From: Deltaproteobacteria bacterium
Lineage (GTDB): Bacteria > Myxococcota_A > Polyangia > GCA-2747355 > JADLHG01
NCBI GenBank assembly: GCA_020848905.1
Contig: JADLHG010000056.1
Coordinates: forward strand, 62,001-126,000
Reading direction: 5' to 3'
Length of the DNA stretch: 64,000 nucleotides
Below are positions 43,767 through 51,481 of this stretch, piece by piece. The notes beneath the pieces were generated by a model that saw only the letters and a list, made by a program, of their open reading frames with translations, was not told where the DNA came from and ran no database searches. Position 1 is the first letter of the stretch, and each line of letters begins with the position of its first letter. The translations under genes were made by a program, and so were the position numbers.

Positions 43767-44744
43767 ATGTCGAAGCGTCTCCTCGTTCTCTCGATTCTTC
43801 TCGGCGTCGCCCTGTTGCCTGCGGGCTGTCGTTCACCCAAGGGCGCCGTCGTCGGGCCAGCCGCACCGGCCTCGAAACCCAAGGCCGCGAAGGGCTCCCC
43901 CACCGAGGACCAGCTCGCCCACCGGCTCATCCGCGCGTGCGGGGGGGACCCGTCCAAGGTTCCGGCCCCCTTCCAGGAGCGCTTCCTGCGCCTCGTGCAG
44001 GAGCAGAAGTGTCCCTGTACCGGGCGCTCCGTGGGGCCGCTCGCGGAGTGCACGCTCCCCGGCGACAAGCAGTGCATCCGTGGCGTGTTCGCCTCCCGAA
44101 GCATCCTGCTCGGGCTGGCGCACGGCGGCACCGACCAGGAGATCGGCGAGCAGCTCGTAGGGCGCTTCGGTCCCCGGACCCCCGAGAAGATCGACCTGGC
44201 CCAGGCGCCCTGCCGAGGGCCCGAGAAAGCGGCCGCGGTCTTCGTGCTCTTTTCCGACTTCCAGTGTCCCGGATGCGCGATGGCCCGAAAGCTCGGCGAG
44301 ACGCTCGAGAAGGCCGCCGGGCCCTATGTCCGTCTTTGCTTCAAGAACCTGCCCCTGCGCAAGATCCACAAGCAGGCGCAGCTCGCCGCGCAGGCGGCGC
44401 TGGCGGCCAACAAGCAAGGCCGCTTCTGGCCCATGCACGACAAGCTCTTCGACAACCAGACCGCCCTCGACCGGGACGATCTTCTTGGCTACGCGAAGGA
44501 GCTCGGGCTGGATGCGAGGCGCTTCAAGGCCGACCTGGACTCCTCTGCCGTGAAGGCTCAGGTGGAGCGCGACGTGGCCGAGGCCGAGCGGCTGGGCGTG
44601 CAGGGGACGCCGACCTTCTACATCAATGGCCGCGAGATGACCGACCCGATGACCGTGCCCCACTTCCTCGATTGGATCGCCGAGGCCGCGGCGCTCGCCA
44701 AGGCCAAGGAGGGGGGGCCAACGAGTCGGCCGGCGGGCAAGTAG
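43767..44744 (+). CDS. DsbA-like lipoprotein with CcmH-like N-terminal module
   Basis: The product is 325 residues. Signal with lipobox 'LLPAGC' (Cys21). Residues about 60-150 resemble a CcmH-type helical module: 'LVQEQKCPCTGRSV' with a Cys pair and 'GGTDQEIGEQLVGRFG'. Residues about 155-310 form a DsbA/thioredoxin fold with active site C-P-G-C ('FSDFQCPGCAMARKL') and the cis-Pro loop 'GVQGTPTFYING'. It likely catalyses thiol-disulfide exchange on the periplasmic side of a membrane. It starts 9 nt after the RND pump, so it may be in that operon. Confidence 0.85.
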   Translation: MSKRLLVLSILLGVALLPAGCRSPKGAVVGPAAPASKPKAAKGSPTEDQLAHRLIRACGGDPSKVPAPFQERFLRLVQEQKCPCTGRSVGPLAECTLPGDKQCIRGVFASRSILLGLAHGGTDQEIGEQLVGRFGPRTPEKIDLAQAPCRGPEKAAAVFVLFSDFQCPGCAMARKLGETLEKAAGPYVRLCFKNLPLRKIHKQAQLAAQAALAANKQGRFWPMHDKLFDNQTALDRDDLLGYAKELGLDARRFKADLDSSAVKAQVERDVAEAERLGVQGTPTFYINGREMTDPMTVPHFLDWIAEAAALAKAKEGGPTSRPAGK

Positions 44745-44750
44745 CCTGCG

Positions 44751-45617
44751 CTAGCCGTCCAGCCGCTCTCCGAGGCGGCGGGCCAGGTAGTTGAGCACGT
44801 GCAGCTCGCCGTCGGTGAACGACCCGGCGAGCCCGATCCGGTTCACGAGCTCGAGCGCTCCGACGACGCGCCCTCCCTGCCAGATCGGCGCGCTCGCCAC
44901 CGAGCGCGTCTCGCCGCGCCCCTGGTCGATGGCCGTGCGCAGGTGGGGGCTCTGCGCCAGATCCACCACGTTCAGCGCCACGCCCTCTTGCACCGAGAAG
45001 CCCGCCACTCCTTCGCCGAGCGCGAGGGTGAGCCCGACGATCTGGAGCGCCTTAGGCCCGCGGGTGGCCACGAAGTGGACGCGGCCGTCTTCCGCGTCGT
45101 AGAGGAGCACGGCCCCCGCCTCGGCCGGGATGAGCGCCACGGCGATGTCGAGCGCGTAGCCCACCGCCTCGGCGCTCGACGGCTGGGCCTCGAGATCTTG
45201 CGCGTGGGCGTAGGCCGAGCCGAGCAGGCCATCCACGTCCACGGCGGCATCCTGCGTCGGCGGACGTGAGGCCTCGGCGGCGAGCGCCGGGTGCACGGGG
45301 TACGCGCGCTCCGTGGCGAGCCGCGAGACCCCCGGCGCCGAGGAGGGGCGCGTGACGGAGGGGCGGTGAGCGGAGGGGGCCGGCACGATCTCGCCGGGCT
45401 CGGCCGGACGTAGCGAGAAGACGCGCCGCCGGTCTCGGTCGTGCACCAGGATGCTCTGGTCGGCCTGGATGCGGCAGACGAGGCCGAGGGCGGCTCCCTG
45501 GTCCCCTGCCTGCCGGCGCGCGATGCGCAGAGCGGCGAGCCAGTCGCTGGCCTCGACCCGCATCACCCGGTCCGTGATCTCGGCGTTGCCCGAGGAGAGG
45601 GTGACGACCCACTGCAT
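44751..45617 (-). CDS. GAF-domain protein
   Basis: The product is 288 residues. The N-terminal about 75 residues ('VVTLSSGNAEITDRVMRVEA') are a small alpha/beta region of unknown fold; a Pro/Ser-rich linker follows. The C-terminal GAF domain (about 130-285) shows 'LYDAEDGRVHFVATRG', 'LALGEGVAGFSVQEGVALNV' and 'SVASAPIWQGGRVVGALELVN'. GAF domains bind small ligands or respond to redox state. There is no output domain, so it may act with partners. It lies 7 nt downstream of prfA in the same orientation and is convergent with the DsbA-like gene. Confidence 0.82.
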   Translation of the reverse strand: MQWVVTLSSGNAEITDRVMRVEASDWLAALRIARRQAGDQGAALGLVCRIQADQSILVHDRDRRRVFSLRPAEPGEIVPAPSAHRPSVTRPSSAPGVSRLATERAYPVHPALAAEASRPPTQDAAVDVDGLLGSAYAHAQDLEAQPSSAEAVGYALDIAVALIPAEAGAVLLYDAEDGRVHFVATRGPKALQIVGLTLALGEGVAGFSVQEGVALNVVDLAQSPHLRTAIDQGRGETRSVASAPIWQGGRVVGALELVNRIGLAGSFTDGELHVLNYLARRLGERLDG

Positions 45618-45624
45618 GGGGCGC

Positions 45625-46707
<1,083 letters not shown>

Positions 46708-46840
46708 GGGCTATCGATCTCGGGTGGAGGGGGCCCAGGGCGCACGAAGGCCCACGCGGCCCATTGTAGCGCGAAAGACGACGGATGGGGTTGGGTCGGT
46801 GCCGCGTGCGCGCAGGGCGCCGGAGCCAGGAGGGGCCCCG

Positions 46841-47047
46841 CTACTCTCCGGTGCGGCCGTACTTCTTATTGAACCGCTCCACGCGGCCTGCCGCGTCGAG
46901 GAGCTTCTGCTTGCCCGTGTAGAACGGGTGGCACGCGGCGCAGATGTCCACCTTGAACGAGCCGCGGCTGGAATAGGTCTCGACCTGATGGCCGCAGGCG
47001 CATTCGATGGTGGCGGGCTTGTAGGTGGGGTGAATGGCTCGCTTCAT
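46841..47047 (-). CDS. rpmE: 50S ribosomal protein L31
   Basis: The product is 68 residues, the standard length of zinc-binding L31. '[19 protein letters not shown]' carries Cys-x-Cys, and '[16 protein letters not shown]' carries Cys-x2-Cys, the four zinc ligands of the C+ type. It binds the 50S central protuberance and bridges to the 30S head. Its zinc content makes C+ L31 a known zinc store. Upstream of prfA, an arrangement common in bacteria. Confidence 0.97.
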   Translation of the reverse strand: MKRAIHPTYKPATIECACGHQVETYSSRGSFKVDICAACHPFYTGKQKLLDAAGRVERFNKKYGRTGE

Positions 47048-47180
47048 GGCTCAACTCTCCGGGGTGGACCTATAGCGCGCGGGGGAAGGGGCGTCAAGAT
47101 CGGGCGTGGCGATCGGTCCGCCGAGGGTCCGGCGGTGGGAGGACGGGTCGGGCAGGCCGCCGCCGGCTCCCTCCGGCGCC

Positions 47181-48500
47181 TCACTTGATTCGGATGCAGG
47201 TCCCCATCTCGAGCATCAGGTATTCGAGGATCCGCTCCTGGGGCAGGAGCTCGGCCGCCTCGCCGTAGGTGTGGTACGAGGAGAAGACCACGCGGCCGCA
47301 CCCCTTGTGGTCCCCATCGAGAAACTCGTAGCTCAGGGTGAGCGGGCGGGGTCCGATGCCGCCGGCCCACTTGGCCTCGCCGCGCACCCAGGTCGTGACG
47401 GGGAGCTGGCTGTTGCCCGAGCTGGCCACTGCCCACCCGGTGTCGAAGCCGCGCACCTCCACCTTGCCGTCGGGGCCGAGAGCGTTGATCTCGGGGAGGG
47501 CCAGCCACTTCCGGAGCTGTTCGTCCAGCACCTCGGCGCGCAGGACGAGGTCCGGGCTGCCGAGCTCGGCGGCGTTGTGCTCCTCGGGCTGGGCGGCGGG
47601 GGTCTGCGGCGAGCCCTCGAAGTTTACGTACTCGGGGAAGGTCTGCTCGAGGAAGTCATAGGAGACGTCGGTGACGAAGAGGCGTCCCCCTTGCCGCACG
47701 TACTCCTTGAGGTTGTTTCGCGCCGGGCCGGGCGAGGTCACGAGCTCCTCGAAGCGCGTGCCGCAGTTGATGAAGAGGAGCTGGTAGCTCCGCATGACGG
47801 CGCCGTTCTGCAGGAGCGCCTGGAGGCTCTCCGGGCCGGTGCTCTGGTCGCGCCCGTTGTAGACGGTCTTCTCCTTCACGCCGAGCTTGTCGAGCACCTT
47901 CTCCAGGCGGTCCCAGGCCCCGCTCACCACGGCGATACGTGGGATCGTGTCCCAGGGGCCCCCCTCGCGCTGCTTGCCGGGGAGGGTGGACTGCTCCCTC
48001 GGCACCTCGAGGCTGCCGCACTCCGGGACCGTCACCTCCACCACCCGGCGGAAGTGCCCCTTCTGAAACGCGAGCTGGAAGGTGCCGTTCGGTACGCGGT
48101 CCAGCTTGAAGGAGCCGTCGGCTCCGGTGATCGTCTGCGCCCGGAACTTGCCGCCGATCGCGCAGCTCTCGCACTGCACGGTCGAGCCGAGCGAGGAGAG
48201 CGCCACCGGCACGTAGACCGCGGCGCCCGCCACGGGGTCGGTGCCGTTCGGCGCGTAGACCTTGCCCGTGACCGAGGGCGGCGGAGCGGGAAGGCACGGA
48301 TTCACGTAGGCGTCGGCGACCGGGCCCCCCTCGTGCGGCGCGACCTGGCCGTCGGTGGGCGAGACGCCCTGGTCCTCGTAGAAGCTCGTCGCGCTCTTGC
48401 AGCGCGGAAGGGCGAACCCCACCGCCGCGGCGAGGCCGAGCGGGAGCAGGGCGGAGAGCATGGAGCGAAGGGGGCGCGTGCGAGAGCGAGGAGCGGACAT
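47181..48500 (-). CDS. secreted protein with carboxypeptidase-regulatory-like domain and Rossmann-like region
   Basis: The product is 439 residues. An N-terminal hydrophobic segment ('LSALLPLGLAAAVGFALPRC', about residues 15-34) ends at a Cys, so it may be a lipoprotein. Residues about 70-165 fit a carboxypeptidase regulatory-like beta-sandwich ('VTGKVYAPNGTDPVAGAAVY', 'GADGSFKLDRVPNGTFQL'). Residues about 185-430 resemble a ThuA/GATase-like alpha/beta fold ('IAVVSGAWDRLEKVL', 'LFINCGTRFEELV', 'YVRQGGRLFVTDVSYD'). Function unknown; envelope-located. The -10-like CATGCT is 6 nt from the ATG. Confidence 0.7.
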   Translation of the reverse strand: MSAPRSRTRPLRSMLSALLPLGLAAAVGFALPRCKSATSFYEDQGVSPTDGQVAPHEGGPVADAYVNPCLPAPPPSVTGKVYAPNGTDPVAGAAVYVPVALSSLGSTVQCESCAIGGKFRAQTITGADGSFKLDRVPNGTFQLAFQKGHFRRVVEVTVPECGSLEVPREQSTLPGKQREGGPWDTIPRIAVVSGAWDRLEKVLDKLGVKEKTVYNGRDQSTGPESLQALLQNGAVMRSYQLLFINCGTRFEELVTSPGPARNNLKEYVRQGGRLFVTDVSYDFLEQTFPEYVNFEGSPQTPAAQPEEHNAAELGSPDLVLRAEVLDEQLRKWLALPEINALGPDGKVEVRGFDTGWAVASSGNSQLPVTTWVRGEAKWAGGIGPRPLTLSYEFLDGDHKGCGRVVFSSYHTYGEAAELLPQERILEYLMLEMGTCIRIK

Positions 48501-48506
48501 TGCGGT

Positions 48507-48536
48507 AGCATGCCTCGCGCCGAGGGGCGCGCGCCA
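48507..48536 (-). promoter_or_regulatory. candidate leaderless-type promoter of the regulatory-like-domain gene
   Basis: On the minus strand TGGCGC (48536-48531), an 18-nt spacer and CATGCT (48512-48507), 6 nt before the ATG at 48500. Confidence 0.38.
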
Positions 48537-48595
48537 GATGGATGATGCCTGGGGGAGGTCGTGCGGGGCGAGCCGGGGACGACGGAGAGGTCGAA

Positions 48596-49861
48596 CTAGC
48601 CGCTCATCGAGGCAAGGAACTCGGCGTTCTTGCTCGTCTTGGAGAGCTTGTCGAGGAGGAACTCCATCGAGTCGATCACGTTCAGCGGGTGCAGGAGCTG
48701 GCGCAGGATCCAGACGCGGTTCAGCACCGCCTGCTCGAGGAGCAGCTCTTCCTTGCGCGTGCTCGACTTGTTGATGTCGAGGCAGGGGAAGATGCGCTTC
48801 TCCATCAGCTTGCGGTCGAGGTGGATTTCGCTGTTACCCGTGCCCTTGAACTCCTCGAAGATCACCTCGTCCATGCGGGACCCGGTATCCACGAGCGCGG
48901 TGCCGATGATCGTGAGGCTGCCGCCCTCCTCGATGTTGCGGGCCGCGCCGAAGAAGCGCTTCGGCTTGTGCAGCGCGTTCGAGTCCACACCGCCGGAGAG
49001 GATCTTGCCGGAGGGGGGCACGACGGTGTTGTAGGCGCGGGCGAGACGCGTGATGGAGTCGAGGAGGATCACCACGTCCTTCTTGTGCTCGACGAGACGC
49101 TTGGCCTTCTCGATCACCATCTCGGCCACCTGGACGTGCCGTGCCGCGGGCTCGTCGAAGGTGGAGCTGATCACCTCGCCACGGACCGACCGCTCCATGT
49201 CGGTGACTTCCTCGGGCCGCTCGTCGATGAGCAGCACGATGAGCACCACGTCGGGCTGGTTGGAGGTGATGGCGTTGGCGATGTTCTGCAGGAGCACCGT
49301 CTTGCCGGCGCGCGGCGGGGAGACGATCAGGCAGCGCTGCCCTTTGCCGATCGGCACGAGCAGGTCGATGATGCGCGTCGAGAAGTTACGCTGCTCGAAC
49401 TCGAGGTTCAGCTTCTGGTTCGGATAGAGCGGCGTCAGGTTGTCAAAGAGGATCTTCTCCCTCGACGCGTCCGGCGGCTCCATGTTCAGGTTTTCGACCT
49501 TGAGCAGGGCGAAATAACGCTCCGAGTCCTTCGGGGGGCGGATCTGGCCGCTCACCGTGTCGCCGGTGCGCAGGTTGAAGCGCCGGATCTGCGACGGGGA
49601 GACGTAGATGTCGTCGGGGCCGGGCAGGTAGTTGTAGTCCGGCGCGCGAAGGAAGCCGAAGCCGTCCGGGAGCGTCTCGAGCACGCCTTCGCCGTAGATT
49701 TCGCCCTTCTTCTCGGCTTGAGCCTGTAGCAGCGCGAAGATCAGCTCCTGGCGGCGCATGTTGGAGGCCCCTTCGATGCCGAAGTCGTGGGCCATGTGCG
49801 CCAGGTCCTTGATGTTCATGCGCTTGAGTTCGCTCAGGTTCAGAGGGGCCGGGTTGCTCAT
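48596..49861 (-). CDS. rho: transcription termination factor Rho
   Basis: The product is 421 residues from ATG 49861, behind AAGGAGA. N-terminal '[20 protein letters not shown]' helix and the RNA-binding cold-shock-like domain '[30 protein letters not shown]' region; ATPase domain with Walker A '[11 protein letters not shown]', Walker B '[16 protein letters not shown]', Q-loop '[16 protein letters not shown]' and R-loop '[13 protein letters not shown]'. It is a hexameric RNA helicase that ends transcripts. A sigma-70-like promoter lies about 185 nt upstream, leaving a long leader that could support the autoregulation known for rho in other bacteria. Confidence 0.97.
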   Translation of the reverse strand: MSNPAPLNLSELKRMNIKDLAHMAHDFGIEGASNMRRQELIFALLQAQAEKKGEIYGEGVLETLPDGFGFLRAPDYNYLPGPDDIYVSPSQIRRFNLRTGDTVSGQIRPPKDSERYFALLKVENLNMEPPDASREKILFDNLTPLYPNQKLNLEFEQRNFSTRIIDLLVPIGKGQRCLIVSPPRAGKTVLLQNIANAITSNQPDVVLIVLLIDERPEEVTDMERSVRGEVISSTFDEPAARHVQVAEMVIEKAKRLVEHKKDVVILLDSITRLARAYNTVVPPSGKILSGGVDSNALHKPKRFFGAARNIEEGGSLTIIGTALVDTGSRMDEVIFEEFKGTGNSEIHLDRKLMEKRIFPCLDINKSSTRKEELLLEQAVLNRVWILRQLLHPLNVIDSMEFLLDKLSKTSKNAEFLASMSG

Positions 49862-50045
49862 GAGTTCTCCTTGCTGCGGGCCGCCGGAGGGCGGCGCGGA
49901 CGCCGGGCCGGCGGGCCCGGGCATGGCGGGTCGTAACGTCTTGCGTTGTGGGCTGGCCTTGGCCAGCGCGTCTTCGTTTGAAGTTCCTCGGATGATGGCC
50001 AGGGCTCGGTCGAGCCCTGCGGTCGAATCGGAAAAAGCTGCGCGC

Positions 50046-50076
50046 AGTATGTGATCGGAAAGTCGGCCGATGTCAA
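50046..50076 (-). promoter_or_regulatory. candidate promoter of rho
   Basis: On the minus strand TTGACA (50076-50071), a 19-nt spacer and CATACT (50051-50046). The leader to ATG 49861 would be about 175 nt. The spacer is longer than ideal. Confidence 0.42.
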
Positions 50077-50512
50077 GGCCCGATTCGGCGGGCCCCAGGG
50101 TGATCGAGTTCTCCGGATGGAAGAGACCGGGGAGGGCCTAGGGGCGCTCGTGACGCGGGCCCTGGCGGACGCCGCCGCTTGCATGAGCCGGCAGCGGGGC
50201 GGAGTGGGCCGGCGCAAGCGGCGGCTCGAGCCCTCGCGCCAGCCGTGGATCGGGGGGAGGGCGGGCGGCTGGCACTCGGGACGCTGCCCGGGCCTCGCTT
50301 CACCTCGCGCCCCCTTGGGCTCCCGTGATCGCGGTGTAGGCGTGGCGGGTGGACCGCGCGCGAGGGCTCGAGGGAAGCACGGGGTGATGGCGGCGGTGTG
50401 CGGCGGGGATCGATGCGAAGGCCTTCAGCGCGGTGCTGCGCCGCCCCCTCCATACCCCCATCTCCGAGAACTCCACCGCCCTGCGGGGGCCCGGTCCGCG
50501 GAGGGGCCCCGG
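50077..50512. other. intergenic stretch between acyP and the rho promoter, no gene supported
   Basis: About 435 nt. Several frames are open because of GC richness, but none has a ribosome site or sensible composition (all Arg/Pro/Gly-rich). No tRNA, hairpin with T run or repeat was noticed. Confidence 0.4.
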
Positions 50513-50791
50513 TCAGTCCGCCACGTGGAAGCCGTGGTGCTCCCCGGTGGCCCCCGAGAACTCGGCCTGCACCGTCTCCACGCGGGCCGCGGGGGGCCCG
50601 TGACCGCACCAGGTCCTGAGGGCGTCGAGCGCGGGGTCTGGCCCCTCGGCCAGTAGCTCGACCGAACCGTCCGGGCGATTGCGAACCCAGCCGGAGAGGC
50701 CCAGGCGAGCGGCCTCTCGCTGGGCCGACGCCCGGTACCAGACCCCCTGGACGCGCCCCTGAATGACGAGGTGCATGCGGCGGGCGTGCAT
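50513..50791 (-). CDS. acyP: acylphosphatase
   Basis: The product is 92 residues (87 if the inner ATG at 50776 is used). The catalytic loop is 'IQGRVQGVWYRASAQREA' with Arg at about position 20, followed by 'GLSGWVRNRPDGSVELLAEG' including the catalytic Asn. It hydrolyses acyl phosphates such as carbamoyl- or acetyl-phosphate. Length and both signature motifs match the family closely. Probably monocistronic. Confidence 0.93.
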   Translation of the reverse strand: MHARRMHLVIQGRVQGVWYRASAQREAARLGLSGWVRNRPDGSVELLAEGPDPALDALRTWCGHGPPAARVETVQAEFSGATGEHHGFHVAD

Positions 50792-50834
50792 GCGGAGAGG
50801 ATAATCCTCGCGAGCTCGCCGGCGGGGCATTTTT

Positions 50835-50863
50835 TTGGCCCGAGCGCCGCTCCTCCCTAGGAT
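50835..50863 (+). promoter_or_regulatory. leaderless-type promoter of the PilZ gene
   Basis: TTGGCC (50835-50840), a 17-nt spacer and TAGGAT (50858-50863), 6 nt before ATG 50870. A GGAGGG tract touches the ATG and is too close to act as a ribosome site. Confidence 0.6.
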
Positions 50864-50869
50864 GGAGGG

Positions 50870-51235
50870 ATGCTCAATCACGACACGACCTCTCGTCCCA
50901 TGGAGCGTCGGGCCTCGGACCGCCGTCCCTGCCGTATGCCCGTCCGCGTCTTCGCCGAGCCCGGCCCGATGGCGGAGTCCTTCCACCTCGATTCCTGCGA
51001 CGTCAGCGAGGAAGGCGTCTTTCTCGCCACGGAGCTGCTCTTTCCGGTCGGGGAGTGGCTGGAGGTGGAGCTCACCGTCCCCGGTCGAGCTCGCCCCATC
51101 CGTCGCCGCGGCCGTGTGACGAGGGTGCTGGTAGACGACGCCCTGCCGGGGCCGGGGGTGGCGGTGCGCTTCCACGGCCTCACCGAGGAGGAGCGGACGG
51201 CGCTCGGACGCCTCAGCGCGGACGCTCTGCGCTAG
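50870..51235 (+). CDS. PilZ-domain protein (putative c-di-GMP effector)
   Basis: The product is 121 residues. The N-terminus 'ERRASDRRPCRMPVRVFAE' has the Arg-rich RxxxR c-di-GMP-binding loop, followed by 'SCDVSEEGVFLAT' (the D/NxSxxG motif) and a six-stranded barrel ('LEVELTVPGRARPIRRRGRV', 'GVAVRFHGLTEEERTALGRL'). This resembles the myxobacterial single-domain PilZ family. It would bind c-di-GMP and pass the signal to motility or surface systems. Monocistronic with its own promoter. Confidence 0.87.
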   Translation: MLNHDTTSRPMERRASDRRPCRMPVRVFAEPGPMAESFHLDSCDVSEEGVFLATELLFPVGEWLEVELTVPGRARPIRRRGRVTRVLVDDALPGPGVAVRFHGLTEEERTALGRLSADALR

Positions 51236-51481
51236 AGGAATCCCCCCGGTCCTCGGGCCGGGCCCGCCGGCGGCCACGCCCCTCGGTCCTCCCCTGGCCA
51301 CCCCCACGGCGCAGTGGGTTTACAACCGAGCCCGGGCCCGATACAAAGGACTGCCGCGCGGTCCGCGGTCGAGGTCCGTCCAGCGGATCCCCCCTCAGGT
51401 CGTCGAGGAGCGCCGAAGGGCGAGACTCGTGGGCTTGGGCGGCCGGTCCCGCCGAGGACCCCCAGCCTGGAGACGATTCGG

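Noticed and set aside
49858-50217. 119-codon minus-strand frame upstream of rho
   Set aside because: Composition is Arg/Pro/Ser-rich without a domain, and it overlaps the likely rho leader and promoter.
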